DNA of 64,000 bases from Klebsiella sp. RIT-PI-d (GCF_001187865.1 NZ_LGIT01000009.1:868001-932000); one strand, 5' to 3'. Shown: positions 33,702-45,717, counted from the stretch's first letter. Made by a program: numbers and translations. Notes: generated by a model not told the origin, from the letters alone.

Positions 33702-34556
33702 ATGACAGACAAAGTGATTCATTTCAGCGAGGGGGCCACGCTTGCAGCCATCGGCCAGGGCACATGGTATATGGGTGAAAATCGCAGCCAGCGCGCTGCA
33801 GAGGTCGCTGCATTGCGTGCGGGCGTAGAGCACGGGCTGACGCTTATTGATACCGCTGAAATGTACGCCGATGGTGGGGCTGAAGAAGTCGTAGGTGAAG
33901 CGTTGAAAGGCATCCGCGACCAGGTTTTTCTGGTTTCGAAGGTCTATCCGTGGAACGCCGGGGGCAAAAAAGCGATTGCCGCCTGCGAGGCCAGTTTACG
34001 CCGTTTAGGCACCGATCATCTCGACCTTTATCTGTTGCACTGGCGAGGCAACTATTCCCTGGACGAAACCACAGAAGTCATGCAGACGCTTATTGAGCAG
34101 GGGAAAATTGCCCGCTGGGGTGTCTCCAATCTGGACCACGACGATATGCAGGCGTTGTGGCAGGTTGATGGCGGAAAACAGTGCGCGACCAATCAGGTGC
34201 TTTACCATCTCGCCTCACGCGGAATTGAATATGATCTGCTGCCATGGTGCCAGCAACAATCGCTGCCGGTGATGGCGTATTGCCCCCTGGCGCAGGCGGG
34301 GCGCTTACGCAGCGGTCTGATGAACAACAGTACGGTGACAGACATTGCCGCGGCACACAATGCCACTGCGGCGCAGATCCTGCTGGCCTGGGTTATCCGC
34401 CATCAGGGCGTAATGGCCATTCCGAAAGCGTCAAGCGTGGCGCACGTCGCGGAAAATGCCGCAGCGATAAACATTGTGCTCAGTACCGACGATCTCGCAA
34501 GGCTGGATAGCGCCTTCCCGCCACCGCAGCGTAAGATGCCGCTCGACGTCGTGTAA
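33702..34556 (+). CDS. yeaE: Aldo/keto reductase YeaE (methylglyoxal reductase)
   Basis: A 284-residue AKR of E. coli YeaE length. The catalytic tetrad is visible: D ('LIDTAEMY', about 49), Y ('AEMY', about 54), K ('LVSKVYPW', about 79) and H ('YLLHWRG', about 112). The C-terminal 'IPKASSVAHVAENAAA' binds the NADPH 2'-phosphate. YeaE reduces methylglyoxal to acetol. The ATG at 33702 follows CAGGAGG; an earlier frame start would run through the mipA terminator. Confidence 0.93.
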   Translation: MTDKVIHFSEGATLAAIGQGTWYMGENRSQRAAEVAALRAGVEHGLTLIDTAEMYADGGAEEVVGEALKGIRDQVFLVSKVYPWNAGGKKAIAACEASLRRLGTDHLDLYLLHWRGNYSLDETTEVMQTLIEQGKIARWGVSNLDHDDMQALWQVDGGKQCATNQVLYHLASRGIEYDLLPWCQQQSLPVMAYCPLAQAGRLRSGLMNNSTVTDIAAAHNATAAQILLAWVIRHQGVMAIPKASSVAHVAENAAAINIVLSTDDLARLDSAFPPPQRKMPLDVV

Positions 34557-34608
34557 CAGGAGCAGAACGGAGAGGGCAGGTGCGCATCATCTGCGTTACC
34601 CCATAAAT

Positions 34609-34634
34609 GCCGGGTAAGCGAGCGCCACCCGGCA
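34609..34634. repeat. REP-like palindrome between yeaE and yeaD
   Basis: TGCCGGGT-AAGCGAGCGCC-ACCCGGCA, the typical form of enterobacterial REP/PU units, between convergent genes. Confidence 0.75.
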
Positions 34635-34646
34635 CACCGGCAGAGG

Positions 34647-35534
34647 TTACTGACGTTTAGCGATGCGAATGGTCTGCGCCAGACGAGACGGTTTTTCTTC
34701 GCTGGTTTTTTGCGTCGCCGTTGCGCACGCTGACTCAACACACACGAACGTTTTATAACCGTCATCAGGCATATCACCCATGCTGGCAGAGAGCGCCGGG
34801 CCCGGGTTCCAGCCAACCACATTATTATGGTGATGGTGGATCACTTCGATGCTGCGATTAAGCGCGCTATCGTGGATCACGCTGCACGCTTCTGGATTCA
34901 GGTACACCCGGTCGGTGCGATCGGGAAAGGTCTGTACGCCGTCCGTCAGTACGCCTTCCTGTGCGTCATTCACTTTATCAATATAACGATCGCCAAGACC
35001 GCTCACCTTGACCGCACTGATATCACCCACATTAAAATAGGTGTGCAGCGCTGAAGTGGTTTCAAATTCACCGTGCGCTTCCAGCTCAATCTCACAGGTT
35101 TTACCCAGTTTGTAGCGGGCATACAGGGTGAAATCATGCGGCCAGTACTGGCGTGACGCATCGCTGCTTTGCAGTTCAAACGTCAATACCACGCCGGTAT
35201 CATCTTCGTTATGCGCTTTCAGCGTCCACGGCAGGTTGCGGGCAAAGCCGTGAGAGGGCAGACCTGACTGCTGTGCCGGACCAAACCACGGCCAGCAAAT
35301 CGGGACACCACCGCGCAGCGCAACGCCGTGCTTAAACGGCGTGTTGCCACTTAGCCACAGGACGTCTTCTTCTCCTGCCGGTTTCCAGGAGAGCAGATGC
35401 GCACCCTGCAGCGCAATTGAAGCTTTTACCTGCGGATGGTCAATAACAATGACATCCAGCTCGTCAAGCTGTCGTTGAGAAAGAACCGGGGTGATCTGTT
35501 CGACTACAGGTAGAGCAAAAATTTGATTAATCAT
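34647..35534 (-). CDS. yeaD: D-hexose-6-phosphate mutarotase YeaD
   Basis: A 295-residue galactose-mutarotase-like protein. Family landmarks are 'GAHLLSWKPAGEEDVLWLS' (about 44-62), 'RGGVPICWPWFGP' (about 74-86), 'PSHGFARNLPW' (about 92-102) with the catalytic His, and 'LHTYFNVGD' (about 163-171). It interconverts the alpha and beta anomers of glucose-6-phosphate. It is immediately downstream of gapA on the same strand, behind a terminator. Confidence 0.92.
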   Translation of the reverse strand: MINQIFALPVVEQITPVLSQRQLDELDVIVIDHPQVKASIALQGAHLLSWKPAGEEDVLWLSGNTPFKHGVALRGGVPICWPWFGPAQQSGLPSHGFARNLPWTLKAHNEDDTGVVLTFELQSSDASRQYWPHDFTLYARYKLGKTCEIELEAHGEFETTSALHTYFNVGDISAVKVSGLGDRYIDKVNDAQEGVLTDGVQTFPDRTDRVYLNPEACSVIHDSALNRSIEVIHHHHNNVVGWNPGPALSASMGDMPDDGYKTFVCVESACATATQKTSEEKPSRLAQTIRIAKRQ

Positions 35535-35563
35535 TTAACGCAATCCTCTGTCTTCAAAACAAA

Positions 35564-35589
35564 AAAAGAGCGACCTAAGTCGCTCTTTT
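35564..35589 (-). terminator. Terminator of gapA
   Basis: AAAAGAGCGAC-CTAA-GTCGCTCTTTT with further T residues on the minus strand, 22 bp after the gapA stop. Confidence 0.9.
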
Positions 35590-35610
35590 GTATTCATGTC
35601 TCATCTCGTC

Positions 35611-36618
<1,008 letters not shown>

Positions 36619-36813
36619 CTATTTGTTAGTGAATAAAAGGTTGCCTGTAAAATTACAAAAACCTTACGCAGCGTCAAGCGGAATCGTGTCAATCATTGCG
36701 ACAAATCAATCCTCTGCCTAACCTTTAGACGACTGACGCTATCCGCTTTTCTTTAGGGCTAAATAGCACTTGAGGGCTGCGCCCGGAATTTTAAAGGGCC
36801 AGCCGGATAAAAA

Positions 36814-36829
36814 TGTGAGCGCCATCACA
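36814..36829. promoter_or_regulatory. CRP site between gapA and msrB
   Basis: TGTGA-GCGCCA-TCACA is a perfect CRP half-site pair with six-base spacing, in the 341-bp divergent gapA/msrB intergenic region. CRP control of gapA is known in E. coli. The rest of the region shows no gene and should hold the several gapA promoters. Confidence 0.8.
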
Positions 36830-36947
36830 ATAATCGGGGTAACCCGACACACCGGGTAAGTTTAGAACAAATATCGCAGGCTTGATGTTAATGTTTTGTT
36901 AGAATAGGCTTATAAACGTAAGTGAGACTACCGCGAGATGTAAGAAA

Positions 36948-37361
36948 ATGGCAAATAAACCCTCTTCCGAAGCGCTCAAAGATACGCTTAACGAAATGCA
37001 ATTTTATGTGACGCAAAATCATGGCACTGAACCGCCGTTCACCGGGCGTTTACTGCATAATAAACGTGAAGGCGTTTATCATTGTCTGGTTTGCGATGCG
37101 CCGTTGTTCAATTCTCAGTCAAAATACGAGTCAGGGTGTGGCTGGCCGAGTTTTTTCGAGCCGGTCAGTGAAGAGGCCGTTCGTTCACTGAACGATTACT
37201 CACACGGAATGCAACGTATTGAGATTCGGTGCGGAAACTGTGATGCTCATCTTGGACACGTGTTTCCCGACGGGCCACAGCCGACCGGCGAGCGTTTTTG
37301 TGTTAACTCTGCGTCCCTGAGCTTTACGGATGACAACGACGGTGAACAAATTCAGGGCTGA
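36948..37361 (+). CDS. msrB: Peptide methionine-(R)-S-oxide reductase MsrB
   Basis: A 137-residue protein with E. coli MsrB sequence. Zinc is bound by the CxxC pairs in '[10 protein letters not shown]' and '[13 protein letters not shown]'; the catalytic Cys lies in '[11 protein letters not shown]' (about 118), and 'SGCGWPSF' carries the substrate-binding Trp. It reduces the R-epimer of methionine sulphoxide using thioredoxin. It is followed after 40 bp by yeaC, as in E. coli. Confidence 0.96.
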   Translation: MANKPSSEALKDTLNEMQFYVTQNHGTEPPFTGRLLHNKREGVYHCLVCDAPLFNSQSKYESGCGWPSFFEPVSEEAVRSLNDYSHGMQRIEIRCGNCDAHLGHVFPDGPQPTGERFCVNSASLSFTDDNDGEQIQG

Positions 37362-37401
37362 AAAATCGATTCAGCCATTATTCCAGTAGCAGGAGCAGAG
37401 C

Positions 37402-37677
37402 ATGGATCTCGACAAAATGATTGAGAGCATGACCCCGGAAGTTTATCAGCGGTTGATGACTGCCGTTGAGTTAGGTAAATGGCCCGATGGCGTGGTGCTG
37501 ACGCCGGAGCAAAAAGAGAACAGTCTGCAACTGGTGATGTTATGGCAGGCCCGGCACAATACCGACGCTCAGCACATGACAATTGACACCCGCGGTCAGA
37601 TGGTTATGAAGACGAAACAGCAGCTAAAAGAAGATTTTGGTATTACGCCGCAGCCCATTGCCACGTTCAAATCCTGA
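37402..37677 (+). CDS. yeaC: DUF1315 family protein YeaC
   Basis: A 91-residue protein nearly identical to E. coli YeaC: 'MTPEVYQRLMTAVELGKWPDGVVLTPEQKENSLQLVMLWQARHN'. It is small, acidic to neutral, cytosolic and uncharacterised. AGCAGGAGCAGAGC precedes the ATG. It is probably cotranscribed with msrB. Confidence 0.92.
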   Translation: MDLDKMIESMTPEVYQRLMTAVELGKWPDGVVLTPEQKENSLQLVMLWQARHNTDAQHMTIDTRGQMVMKTKQQLKEDFGITPQPIATFKS

Positions 37678-37740
37678 ACACGGCTGAGCATCTATTTTTT
37701 CACGCCCGACGAACCTGTGCAGTCGGGCGAATGAGCGAGA

Positions 37741-38085
37741 TTACTTTTTATTCAGCATCGACTTCAGGTCGGCAAACGGATTGTATTTTGCCGCGCCGAC
37801 ACTGTCCTGAGCATCTTCTCCCGCCACCACCGTCGAGCCATACTGATCGGCCTCGGTATATTTTGAGTGCTCATGGTCGTGGCAGAACAGGCACAGCATC
37901 TCCCAGTTACTGCCATCTTCAGGGTTATTTGAGTGATCGTGATCGATATGATGCACGGTCAGCTCGCGAAGATTGGAATAGACGAACTCGCGGCTGCACC
38001 GTCCGCAGACCCACGGGAACAGCTTGAGAGCTTTCTCACGATACCCGACTTCTAGCCGGGCATAATTTTTAGGAATAAAGGCCAT
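37741..38085 (-). CDS. yajD: HNH nuclease-like protein YajD
   Basis: A 114-residue protein matching E. coli YajD. An HNH-type fold is shown by 'CGRCSREF' (CxxC), 'LTVHHIDHDHSNNPEDGSNWEMLCLFCHDHEHS' (HH...N...CxxCH). The role of YajD is unknown; the motif suggests zinc-stabilised DNA cleavage. GGAAGC precedes the ATG at 38085. In E. coli yajD lies far away near tsx, so its presence between yeaC and pncA is a rearrangement. Confidence 0.9.
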   Translation of the reverse strand: MAFIPKNYARLEVGYREKALKLFPWVCGRCSREFVYSNLRELTVHHIDHDHSNNPEDGSNWEMLCLFCHDHEHSKYTEADQYGSTVVAGEDAQDSVGAAKYNPFADLKSMLNKK

Positions 38086-38188
38086 ATTTAAAGCTTCCAA
38101 AGTAATGATGATGCCCGTGATGGCAGACATCATCTGAGTCCTATTAATTAAGGCGCACGGGAACAGGCACCAGAGTGCTGTCGCGGCG

Positions 38189-38830
38189 TTAATCCTGCGT
38201 TTCGAGCCAGTCCGCCAGCGTATAAAGCGTGGCTCCGCTCACCGACATCTCCATAAAGGCGTGCGCGCCATCTTCTGCTGTGAGGTTTACCGCCCGGCAG
38301 CCATCGGTAATGACATTAACGTTGTAGCCAAGCGCCAGCGCATCCAGCACGGTAAATTTCACGCAGTAGTCCGTCGCCAGTCCCAGAATGATAAGCCCGG
38401 TAATATTGTTCTCATGCAGCCATGCATCAAGGCCAGTTTGCTGACGATGTTCGTTATCAAAAAAAGCGCTGTAGCTGTCTATCAGTGGATTCTGGCCCTT
38501 ACGAAAAACGGCGTCAATGGCACCCGCATTAAGCAGCGGGTGTAACCGGGCGCCTTCACTTTCCTGAATAGCATGATCGGGCCAGAACGTCTGGGGAATG
38601 CCGTCCAGCGTGCCCTGGGTAAAAGGCTCCACGCGTTGTTGACTGGCAAAGCTGCCATGATCGGCCGGATGCCAGTCCTGACAGGCGACAATCTTGTCAC
38701 CGCGCAGACGGCACCAGGCGATTAGCGCGTTAGCCACATCAACGGTGCTGTCGCCTTCGGGAACCGCCAGCGCGCCACCAGCGCAGAAGTCATTCTGGAT
38801 ATCAACCAGCAACAGGGCTCGTGTGGTCAT
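38189..38830 (-). CDS. pncA: Nicotinamidase PncA
   Basis: A 213-residue isochorismatase-fold amidase. Catalytic triad residues are visible: Asp in 'LLVDIQNDF' (about 10), Lys in 'VFRKGQNP' (about 111) and Cys in 'GLATDYCVKF' (about 156). Metal ligands are in 'DWHPADHGSF'. It converts nicotinamide to nicotinate for NAD salvage and also activates pyrazinamide. It follows ansA after 17 bp, the same operon as in E. coli. Confidence 0.95.
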   Translation of the reverse strand: MTTRALLLVDIQNDFCAGGALAVPEGDSTVDVANALIAWCRLRGDKIVACQDWHPADHGSFASQQRVEPFTQGTLDGIPQTFWPDHAIQESEGARLHPLLNAGAIDAVFRKGQNPLIDSYSAFFDNEHRQQTGLDAWLHENNITGLIILGLATDYCVKFTVLDALALGYNVNVITDGCRAVNLTAEDGAHAFMEMSVSGATLYTLADWLETQD

Positions 38831-38846
38831 TATTATTCCTTATTTA

Positions 38847-39863
38847 TTATTCATCCGGGGTTAATTCGCCGCGCAGGTTTTGCATCATCGCACGGCGGAT
38901 CGCCGCAGTACTCAAATCCTGGCTTAGCAGGTAGTGAAGCTTGGTCAGCGTTGCCTCAACGGTCATATCAAAGCCGCTGATCACCCCCGCATGCGCCAGC
39001 GCATTGCCGGTGGCATAGCCGCCCATATTGACCTTGCCCGACATACACTGGGTCAGGTTGACGACCACAATACCGCGCTGACTGGCATCCGCCAGCTCGT
39101 TCAGAAACTCTGCATTCTGCGGCGCATTGCCCACCCCGTAGGAGCGCAGGATCAATGCTTTAACCGGCTGGCGCAAAAAGTTGCGTACTACGTCTGCTGA
39201 AATCCCCGGATATAGCGTGACCACGCCAATAGGCTGCGGAGTAATCGGGTGGACGACCAGATCGCCACTTCCCCGTGGAGCTGGCGGCGTGCCGAGACGG
39301 CGAATATGAATACCGGCCTCCAGCAGCGGTGCCAGATTAGGCGAGGCAAACGCATCGAAACCGTCCGCATGGGCTTTAGTGGTCCGGTTGCCCCGATAAA
39401 GACGGTTATTAAAAAACAGCGCTACTTCATTGATGGGGTAGTTCGCAGCAACATATAACGCATTCAGCAGATTGATTTGCCCGTCGGATCGCAACTCTGC
39501 CAGCGGGATTTGTGACCCTGTCACAATTACCGGCTTGCCAAGATTATCGAGCATAAAAGAGAGTGCAGAGGCGGTAAACGCCATGGTGTCCGTGCCGTGC
39601 AGGATCACAAAACCGTCGTAATCGTCGTAGTGGGTTTTAATATCTTCTGCGATATGCTGCCAGTCTTCTGGCGTCATATCGGATGAGTCCATCAGCGGCT
39701 GATATTCGTGGATCGCGAAATCCGGCATTTCCTGACGGTGAAATTCCGGCATCTGTGCCAGCTGCTGCTGAAGATGGCCGGAAACAGGAATATATCCCTG
39801 ATCGGAACGTTGCATGCCGATGGTGCCACCGGTATAGGCGACGTAAATGGATTTCTTGTGCAT
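38847..39863 (-). CDS. ansA: Cytoplasmic L-asparaginase I
   Basis: A 338-residue type I asparaginase, the same length as E. coli AnsA. 'YVAYTGGTIGM' (about 8-18) holds the first catalytic Thr and 'GFVILHGTDTMAFTASALSFML' (about 85-106) the second Thr and Asp. It hydrolyses asparagine to aspartate and ammonia. There is no signal peptide, unlike AnsB. It is first in the ansA-pncA operon. Confidence 0.95.
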   Translation of the reverse strand: MHKKSIYVAYTGGTIGMQRSDQGYIPVSGHLQQQLAQMPEFHRQEMPDFAIHEYQPLMDSSDMTPEDWQHIAEDIKTHYDDYDGFVILHGTDTMAFTASALSFMLDNLGKPVIVTGSQIPLAELRSDGQINLLNALYVAANYPINEVALFFNNRLYRGNRTTKAHADGFDAFASPNLAPLLEAGIHIRRLGTPPAPRGSGDLVVHPITPQPIGVVTLYPGISADVVRNFLRQPVKALILRSYGVGNAPQNAEFLNELADASQRGIVVVNLTQCMSGKVNMGGYATGNALAHAGVISGFDMTVEATLTKLHYLLSQDLSTAAIRRAMMQNLRGELTPDE

Positions 39864-39990
39864 AGTGACCTGATAGTGTCAGTGAATGCGAAGGATTATA
39901 ACGTGAGGGACAGGAAAACGGCAGTGCCGGGCAGGTGACCTGGCAAAATGAATGTCAATCGTTCCTGACAGAGGGCTTTCGAAGAGAAAA

Positions 39991-40019
39991 GCTATGCGCC
40001 GCGACGGCGGCGCATAGCC
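39991..40019 (-). terminator. Terminator of sppA
   Basis: CTATGCGCCGC and GCGGCGCATAG pair in a long GC-rich stem, with TTTT following on the minus strand. It begins 8 bp past the sppA stop. Confidence 0.75.
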
Positions 40020-40026
40020 AGGCAGA

Positions 40027-41880
40027 TTAACGAATATTGGCGCAGGTCAGGCAAAACGCATAGCGATTCTGCGGATCGTTAAAGGCCGCAAGTTTATCGC
40101 TCTCTTCTTTAACCCGGCTCGCCGCCCCCGCCAGCGGAGCGGGAATATAAGCCTGCATCGCCTGCGGCAGCATAGCCCGGACTGAACCGGTCAGACTGCC
40201 GACGACCATATTCAACATCCCCGGCTCTTCAACCAGGTAATCCAGCTGCCACTGCTTGAGCTTCGCCAGCTCAGCCGCTTTGGCAACCGCATCATCAAAG
40301 TCGCCGAGGCTGTCGACCAGACCGTTGCTTTTTGCATCCTGACCGGTCCAGACGTGCCCCTGGGCAATTTTATCGATTTGCTCAGGCGTACTTTTACGGG
40401 CCGCGGCCACCAGCGAGATAAAGCGCTGATAGCCATTTTCGATGCTCAACTGCATGATCTGCTGAACTTCGGGCGGCAGATTTTTGGTAATGGAAACGTC
40501 GGCCAGCGGAGAGGTCGCTACACCATCGGTATGAACACCAATGGAATCCAGGCTGTTTTCAACCGTATTAATCACACCAAAGATGCCAATAGAGCCGGTC
40601 AACGTGCTCGGGTTCGCTACAATATAATTCGCAGGCGTGGAGATCCAGTATCCGCCGGATGCCGCCATGCCGCCCATGGAAACCACAATCGGCTTACCGG
40701 CAGCTTTGGCCGCCGCCAGTTCTGCGCGGATCATTTCTGATGCGCTGACGCTGCCGCCTGGGCTGTTAACGCGTAGCACAATCGCTTTAACGTCGGCATC
40801 AAGACGCGCCTCGCGGATCTGCGCCGCGGTGGTATCCCCGCCGACGTTACCCTGTGTGGCTTCACCGTCCATAATTGCGCCGCTGGCAAAAATTACCGCG
40901 ATTTTACCGCCTTGCGCGGTCGGTTTTTTCAGCGCGTAGTCATACAGGCTGACGGCGCTGAACGCGTTATCTTTATCGCTCCAGCCGAACTGTTTGTTAA
41001 GCGCTTTTTCCATGTCGGCGCTGGAGGCAAGTTCGTCCACCAGTTTATTATCCAGCGCATATTTTGCCGTATCGCCGCCGGTTTTACGTAATCCGTCAAG
41101 CACGCCCTGCGCGCCCGGGAAAATTTGCTGCGCAGGGACGTTACGGTTGCTGGCAATCGTCGTGAGGTAATTTTGCCACAGTTCGCCAATCCAGCGGCTG
41201 TCAGCTTCCCGGGCAGCCGGAGACATATCGTCACGAATGAACGGCTCGACGGCCGATTTATAGGTGCCGACGCGGAAAACGTGGGTCGATACTTTTAGCT
41301 TATCGAGCAACGATTTGTAGTACAGACCATTGGTCGCAAACCCGTGCAGATCGACTGTGCCCTGCGGTGAAAGCCAGATTTTGTTCGCAAAGCTCGCCAG
41401 ATAGTACTGCCCCTGGGTATAGCTGTCGCCCATCGCATATACCGGTTTACCGCTGTCGCGGAATTCGCGCAGTGCTTTACCGATATACTGCATTGAAGGC
41501 TGATCGGCACCGGCAAAGTTTTTCAGATCCATCACAATGCCCGTGATATTGCGATCATCTTTGGCCTGGCGGATCGCATGAACAATATCAAACAGGGAGT
41601 TTTCCTGAAGGCGATCGGAATTGGCGCCGAACAGCTGGCGAGTAACCGCACTCAGCTTACTGGTGGGAGACGGGTTATCAACCACAACGCCGGTAATATC
41701 CAGTAGCAGCGCGCCGCGCTGGGAATTCTCTTCCGGACCGCTGGTAAACTGCATCCAGATCCCGACGCACACCAGCAGCACGACAATAAACACCACGTTA
41801 AGGACTAGCTGGCGAATAAAGTTCAACAACCGCCATGTCCATTTAAAAAATCCGGCGATATAACGCCAAAGGGTTTTCAT
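40027..41880 (-). CDS. sppA: Signal peptide peptidase A (protease IV)
   Basis: A 617-residue inner-membrane protease with one N-terminal anchor (about 24-46). It contains tandem SppA domains: the catalytic Lys lies in '[13 protein letters not shown]' (about 208) and the Ser in '[12 protein letters not shown]' (about 408). It degrades cleaved signal peptides in the membrane as a tetramer. The sequence and length match E. coli SppA (618). Confidence 0.96.
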   Translation of the reverse strand: MKTLWRYIAGFFKWTWRLLNFIRQLVLNVVFIVVLLVCVGIWMQFTSGPEENSQRGALLLDITGVVVDNPSPTSKLSAVTRQLFGANSDRLQENSLFDIVHAIRQAKDDRNITGIVMDLKNFAGADQPSMQYIGKALREFRDSGKPVYAMGDSYTQGQYYLASFANKIWLSPQGTVDLHGFATNGLYYKSLLDKLKVSTHVFRVGTYKSAVEPFIRDDMSPAAREADSRWIGELWQNYLTTIASNRNVPAQQIFPGAQGVLDGLRKTGGDTAKYALDNKLVDELASSADMEKALNKQFGWSDKDNAFSAVSLYDYALKKPTAQGGKIAVIFASGAIMDGEATQGNVGGDTTAAQIREARLDADVKAIVLRVNSPGGSVSASEMIRAELAAAKAAGKPIVVSMGGMAASGGYWISTPANYIVANPSTLTGSIGIFGVINTVENSLDSIGVHTDGVATSPLADVSITKNLPPEVQQIMQLSIENGYQRFISLVAAARKSTPEQIDKIAQGHVWTGQDAKSNGLVDSLGDFDDAVAKAAELAKLKQWQLDYLVEEPGMLNMVVGSLTGSVRAMLPQAMQAYIPAPLAGAASRVKEESDKLAAFNDPQNRYAFCLTCANIR

Positions 41881-42047
41881 GCAATCTCCCTGACCAAACA
41901 GAATGAAAAAATTTGCCGTAGCGGCAAAATCGTGTCGCTATCCTAAATACACCGTCGCCACTTGTCAGCAGGAATCATTGCCGGTGCTGTAACAAAATGG
42001 CCGTACATGTTAATTTTGTGAAGAATTAACATAACAGGAGTTAATTA

Positions 42048-42599
42048 ATGGACGCACTTGAACTGCTCGTCAACCGCCGCAGCGCTTCGCGGCTGGCAGA
42101 ACCTGCTCCGGCAGGTGAACAACTGCAAAATATCTTACGTGCCGGGATCCGCGCGCCCGATCACGGGACTTTGCAGCCGTGGCGATTCTTTATTGTAGAA
42201 GGCGAGGGGCGAGAGCGCTTCGGCGAACTACTTGAAAAAGGCGCAATCGCTGCCGGACAGGATCAGAAAGCCCGCGACAAAGCGCGTAATGCCCCTCTAC
42301 GTGCGCCGCTGATTATCGCGGTGGTGGCGAAATGTGAAGAGCACCATAAGGTGCCGCGCTGGGAGCAGGAAATGTCCGCAGGTTGTGCGGTCATGGCCAT
42401 GCAAATGGCGGCGCTGGCGCAGGGATTTAACGGCATCTGGCGCAGCGGGCCGCTGACCGATAACCCCATCGTGCGCGACGGTCTGGATTGCCGACCTCAG
42501 GATAAAATCGTCGGTTTCCTCTATTTAGGCACGCCACAATTAAAGGCCTCGACCACCATTGAGCTGGCCGATACCGCGCCGTTTGTTCACTATTTCTGA
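42048..42599 (+). CDS. ydjA: NAD(P)H nitroreductase YdjA
   Basis: A 183-residue minimal nitroreductase. '[20 protein letters not shown]' and '[16 protein letters not shown]' are the FMN-binding blocks. The family dimerises and reduces nitro compounds; the native substrate of YdjA is not known. AGGAG lies before the ATG. In E. coli ydjA is next to sppA and selD, as here. Confidence 0.94.
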   Translation: MDALELLVNRRSASRLAEPAPAGEQLQNILRAGIRAPDHGTLQPWRFFIVEGEGRERFGELLEKGAIAAGQDQKARDKARNAPLRAPLIIAVVAKCEEHHKVPRWEQEMSAGCAVMAMQMAALAQGFNGIWRSGPLTDNPIVRDGLDCRPQDKIVGFLYLGTPQLKASTTIELADTAPFVHYF

Positions 42600-42715
42600 A
42601 ACGCACGATAAAACTGTCTGGATTATGAGCGAAAGCAGCATGATTCAGACGGTAGTACTTATCACTGCTCGCTTCTGGCGCTACCATAGCGGCAGTGCAT
42701 TGACAGGAGAGGTCC

Positions 42716-43759
42716 ATGAGCGCGCAAGCTATTCGTTTAACCCAGTACAGCCACGGAGCGGGTTGCGGTTGTAAAATTTCCCCTAAAGTGTTGCAGACGA
42801 TCCTGCACAGCGAACAGGCAAAGTTTACCGACCCCAGGCTGCTTGTCGGCAATGAAACCAGTGATGATGCCGCCGTCTATGATTTGGGCAACGGCACGTC
42901 TGTTATCAGCACCACCGACTTTTTTATGCCGATTGTGGATAATCCCTTCGACTTTGGCCGCATTGCCGCGACTAATGCCATCAGCGATATTTTTGCCATG
43001 GGCGGCAAACCGATTATGGCGATTGCGATCCTGGGCTGGCCGATTGATAAGCTGGCGCCTGAAATCGCTCGTGAAGTCACTGAGGGTGGGCGTTTTGCCT
43101 GTCAGCAGGCCGGTATCGTGCTTGCGGGCGGGCATTCCATTGATGCGCCTGAACCTATTTTTGGGCTGGCAGTCACCGGAATTGTGCCCACCGAACGGGT
43201 GAAGAAAAATAGCACCGCTGAGGCGGGCTGCAAACTATACCTGACCAAGCCGCTGGGTATTGGCGTTCTGACCACCGCTGAGAAAAAATCGTTGCTCAAG
43301 CCTGAGCATCAGGGACTGGCCACGGAGGTGATGTGCCGGATGAATCTGGCCGGAGCCGCCTTTGCGGATCTGGAAAGCGTCAAAGCGATGACTGACGTCA
43401 CCGGTTTTGGGCTGCTGGGCCACCTGAGCGAAATGTGTCAGGGGGCAGGCGTCCAGGCGCAAATTCGCTTTGAAGACGTCCCAAAACTGCCGGGTGTGGA
43501 AGAGTATATCCAGCTGGGTGCAGTGCCTGGCGGGACCGGACGGAATTATGCCAGCTACGGGCATCTGATGGGCGACATGCCGCAGGCCTGGCGCGATCTG
43601 CTGTGCGATCCGCAAACCTCTGGCGGCCTGCTGCTGGCGGTCACTGAGGACGGTGAAGCCGATGTGCAGGCCGCCGCCGCCGGGTTTGGCATTACGCTAA
43701 GCGCCATTGGCGAACTGGTCCCCGCCCGTGCGGGACGACCGATGATCGAGATCCGTTAA
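42716..43759 (+). CDS. selD: Selenophosphate synthetase SelD
   Basis: A 347-residue protein matching E. coli SelD. The Gly-rich N-terminal loop '[13 protein letters not shown]' includes the essential Cys17 and Lys20 and is followed by Asp ligands in '[13 protein letters not shown]' and '[17 protein letters not shown]'. It makes selenophosphate from selenide and ATP, the donor for selenocysteine and 2-selenouridine. AGGAGAGGTCC precedes the ATG. topB follows after 4 bp. Confidence 0.97.
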   Translation: MSAQAIRLTQYSHGAGCGCKISPKVLQTILHSEQAKFTDPRLLVGNETSDDAAVYDLGNGTSVISTTDFFMPIVDNPFDFGRIAATNAISDIFAMGGKPIMAIAILGWPIDKLAPEIAREVTEGGRFACQQAGIVLAGGHSIDAPEPIFGLAVTGIVPTERVKKNSTAEAGCKLYLTKPLGIGVLTTAEKKSLLKPEHQGLATEVMCRMNLAGAAFADLESVKAMTDVTGFGLLGHLSEMCQGAGVQAQIRFEDVPKLPGVEEYIQLGAVPGGTGRNYASYGHLMGDMPQAWRDLLCDPQTSGGLLLAVTEDGEADVQAAAAGFGITLSAIGELVPARAGRPMIEIR

Positions 43760-43763
43760 GTCG

Positions 43764-45680
43764 ATGCGGCTGTTTATTGCGGAAAAGCCAAGCCTCGGAC
43801 GGGCCATTGCGGATGTGCTACCGAAGCCGCATCGCAAGGGCGATGGCTTTATTGAATGCGGAAATGGGCAGGTTGTCACCTGGTGTATCGGCCATCTTCT
43901 CGAACAGGCGCAGCCTGACGCTTATGATGGCCGCTATGCGCGCTGGAACCTGAGCGATCTGCCTATCGTCCCGGAAAAGTGGCAATTACAGCCGCGACCG
44001 TCGGTGACTAAACAGCTCAATGTCATCAAGCGATTTTTGCATCAGGCTGAAGAGGTGATCCACGCGGGTGACCCGGACAGAGAAGGGCAACTGCTGGTGG
44101 ACGAAGTTCTGGACTACCTGCAACTGGCCCCGGCAAAACGTCAGCAGGTTCAGCGTTGTCTGATTAACGATCTGAATCCGCAGGCGGTTGAGCGTGCGAT
44201 TTCACGCCTGCGGGCGAACAGCGAGTTTATTCCGCTGTGTGTTTCCGCCCTGGCGCGGGCGCGTGCTGACTGGCTTTACGGTATCAATATGACCCGCGCT
44301 TATACCATTCTTGGCCGTAATGCCGGCTACCAGGGTGTGCTGTCGGTCGGGCGCGTGCAGACGCCGGTACTGGGTCTGGTGGTCAGACGCGATGAAGAAA
44401 TTGCCAACTTTGTGGCTAAAGATTTCTTTGACGTTAAAGCGCATATTGTGACGCCGAAAGATGAGCGATTTACCGCGCTATGGCAGCCCAGCGAAGCGTG
44501 TGAACCGTATCAGGATGAAGAAGGGCGGCTTTTGCACCGTCCGCTGGCCGATCATGTCGTGGGGCGCATAGCCGGGCAGCCCGCGCAGGTAACCGCCTAT
44601 AATGATAAACGGGAATCAGAACCTGCACCGCTGCCGTTTTCACTCTCATCGCTGCAGATAGAAGCTGCCAGACGGTTTAACCTCAGTGCACAGAACGTGC
44701 TGGATATCTGCCAGAAGCTGTATGAAACCCATAAGCTCATTACTTACCCACGTTCCGACTGCCGCTATTTGCCGGAAGAGCATTTCGCCGGACGCCAGGC
44801 GGTCATGAATGCCATCGGCGTTCATGCGCCAACGCTGTTGCCGCAGCCGGTCGTCGATCCTGCCCGCCGCAATCGCTGCTGGGATGATAAAAAGGTCGAC
44901 GCGCACCATGCCATCATTCCTACCGCCCGCAGCTCGTCCGTTAATCTCAATGACAACGAAGCCAAAGTTTATGGTCTGATTGCCCGTCAATATCTGATGC
45001 AATTTTGCCCGGATGCGGTATTTCGCAAATGCGTGATTGAACTTGATATCGCCAACGGTAAATTTGTGGCTAAAGCACGTTTTCTCGCCGATGCGGGATG
45101 GCGTACGCTGCTGGGGTCAAAAGAGCGGGATGAGGAGAACGACGGAACGCCGTTACCGGTGGTGAAAAAAGGCGATACGCTATTGTGCGAAAAAGGCGAA
45201 GTCGTTGAGCGGCAAACCCAGCCGCCGCGCCATTTTACCGATGCGACGCTGCTGTCTGCGATGACCGGGATTGCCCGTTTTGTACAGGATAAAGACCTGA
45301 AGAAAATCCTGCGTGCAACCGATGGTCTGGGCACTGAGGCGACGCGCGCAGGGATCATTGAGCTGCTGTTTAAACGCAGCTTTTTGCACAAGCAGGGGCG
45401 ATATATTCACTCAACGGAGGCGGGACGCGCGCTGATCCACTCTCTGCCGGAAATGGCTGCCAGGCCGGATATGACCGCACACTGGGAGTCGGTGCTCACG
45501 CAAATCAGTGAAAAGCAGTGTCGCTATCAGGACTTTATGCACCCGCTGGTAGGCACCCTGCACGAACTGATCCATCAGGCTCGCAGTACGCCTGCGCGTC
45601 AGTTTCGCGGCATTGTCGCCCCGTCGACGGATAAAAAGAAACCGTTTCGCAAGCGAAGCAGCAAAAAAGCCGCCGGATAA
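43764..45680 (+). CDS. topB: DNA topoisomerase III
   Basis: A 638-residue type IA topoisomerase. TOPRIM motifs are '[14 protein letters not shown]' and '[17 protein letters not shown]' (DxDxE); the active-site Tyr is in '[12 protein letters not shown]' (about 328), and '[14 protein letters not shown]' is conserved. It ends in a basic tail rich in Lys/Arg. It decatenates replication intermediates and works with RecQ. It is slightly shorter than E. coli TopB (653). The start is 4 bp after selD, so they are cotranscribed. Confidence 0.97.
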   Translation: MRLFIAEKPSLGRAIADVLPKPHRKGDGFIECGNGQVVTWCIGHLLEQAQPDAYDGRYARWNLSDLPIVPEKWQLQPRPSVTKQLNVIKRFLHQAEEVIHAGDPDREGQLLVDEVLDYLQLAPAKRQQVQRCLINDLNPQAVERAISRLRANSEFIPLCVSALARARADWLYGINMTRAYTILGRNAGYQGVLSVGRVQTPVLGLVVRRDEEIANFVAKDFFDVKAHIVTPKDERFTALWQPSEACEPYQDEEGRLLHRPLADHVVGRIAGQPAQVTAYNDKRESEPAPLPFSLSSLQIEAARRFNLSAQNVLDICQKLYETHKLITYPRSDCRYLPEEHFAGRQAVMNAIGVHAPTLLPQPVVDPARRNRCWDDKKVDAHHAIIPTARSSSVNLNDNEAKVYGLIARQYLMQFCPDAVFRKCVIELDIANGKFVAKARFLADAGWRTLLGSKERDEENDGTPLPVVKKGDTLLCEKGEVVERQTQPPRHFTDATLLSAMTGIARFVQDKDLKKILRATDGLGTEATRAGIIELLFKRSFLHKQGRYIHSTEAGRALIHSLPEMAARPDMTAHWESVLTQISEKQCRYQDFMHPLVGTLHELIHQARSTPARQFRGIVAPSTDKKKPFRKRSSKKAAG

Positions 45681-45717
45681 ACGGGCTGAAAATGCAGCAC
45701 CATCTTAATATTGTCTG

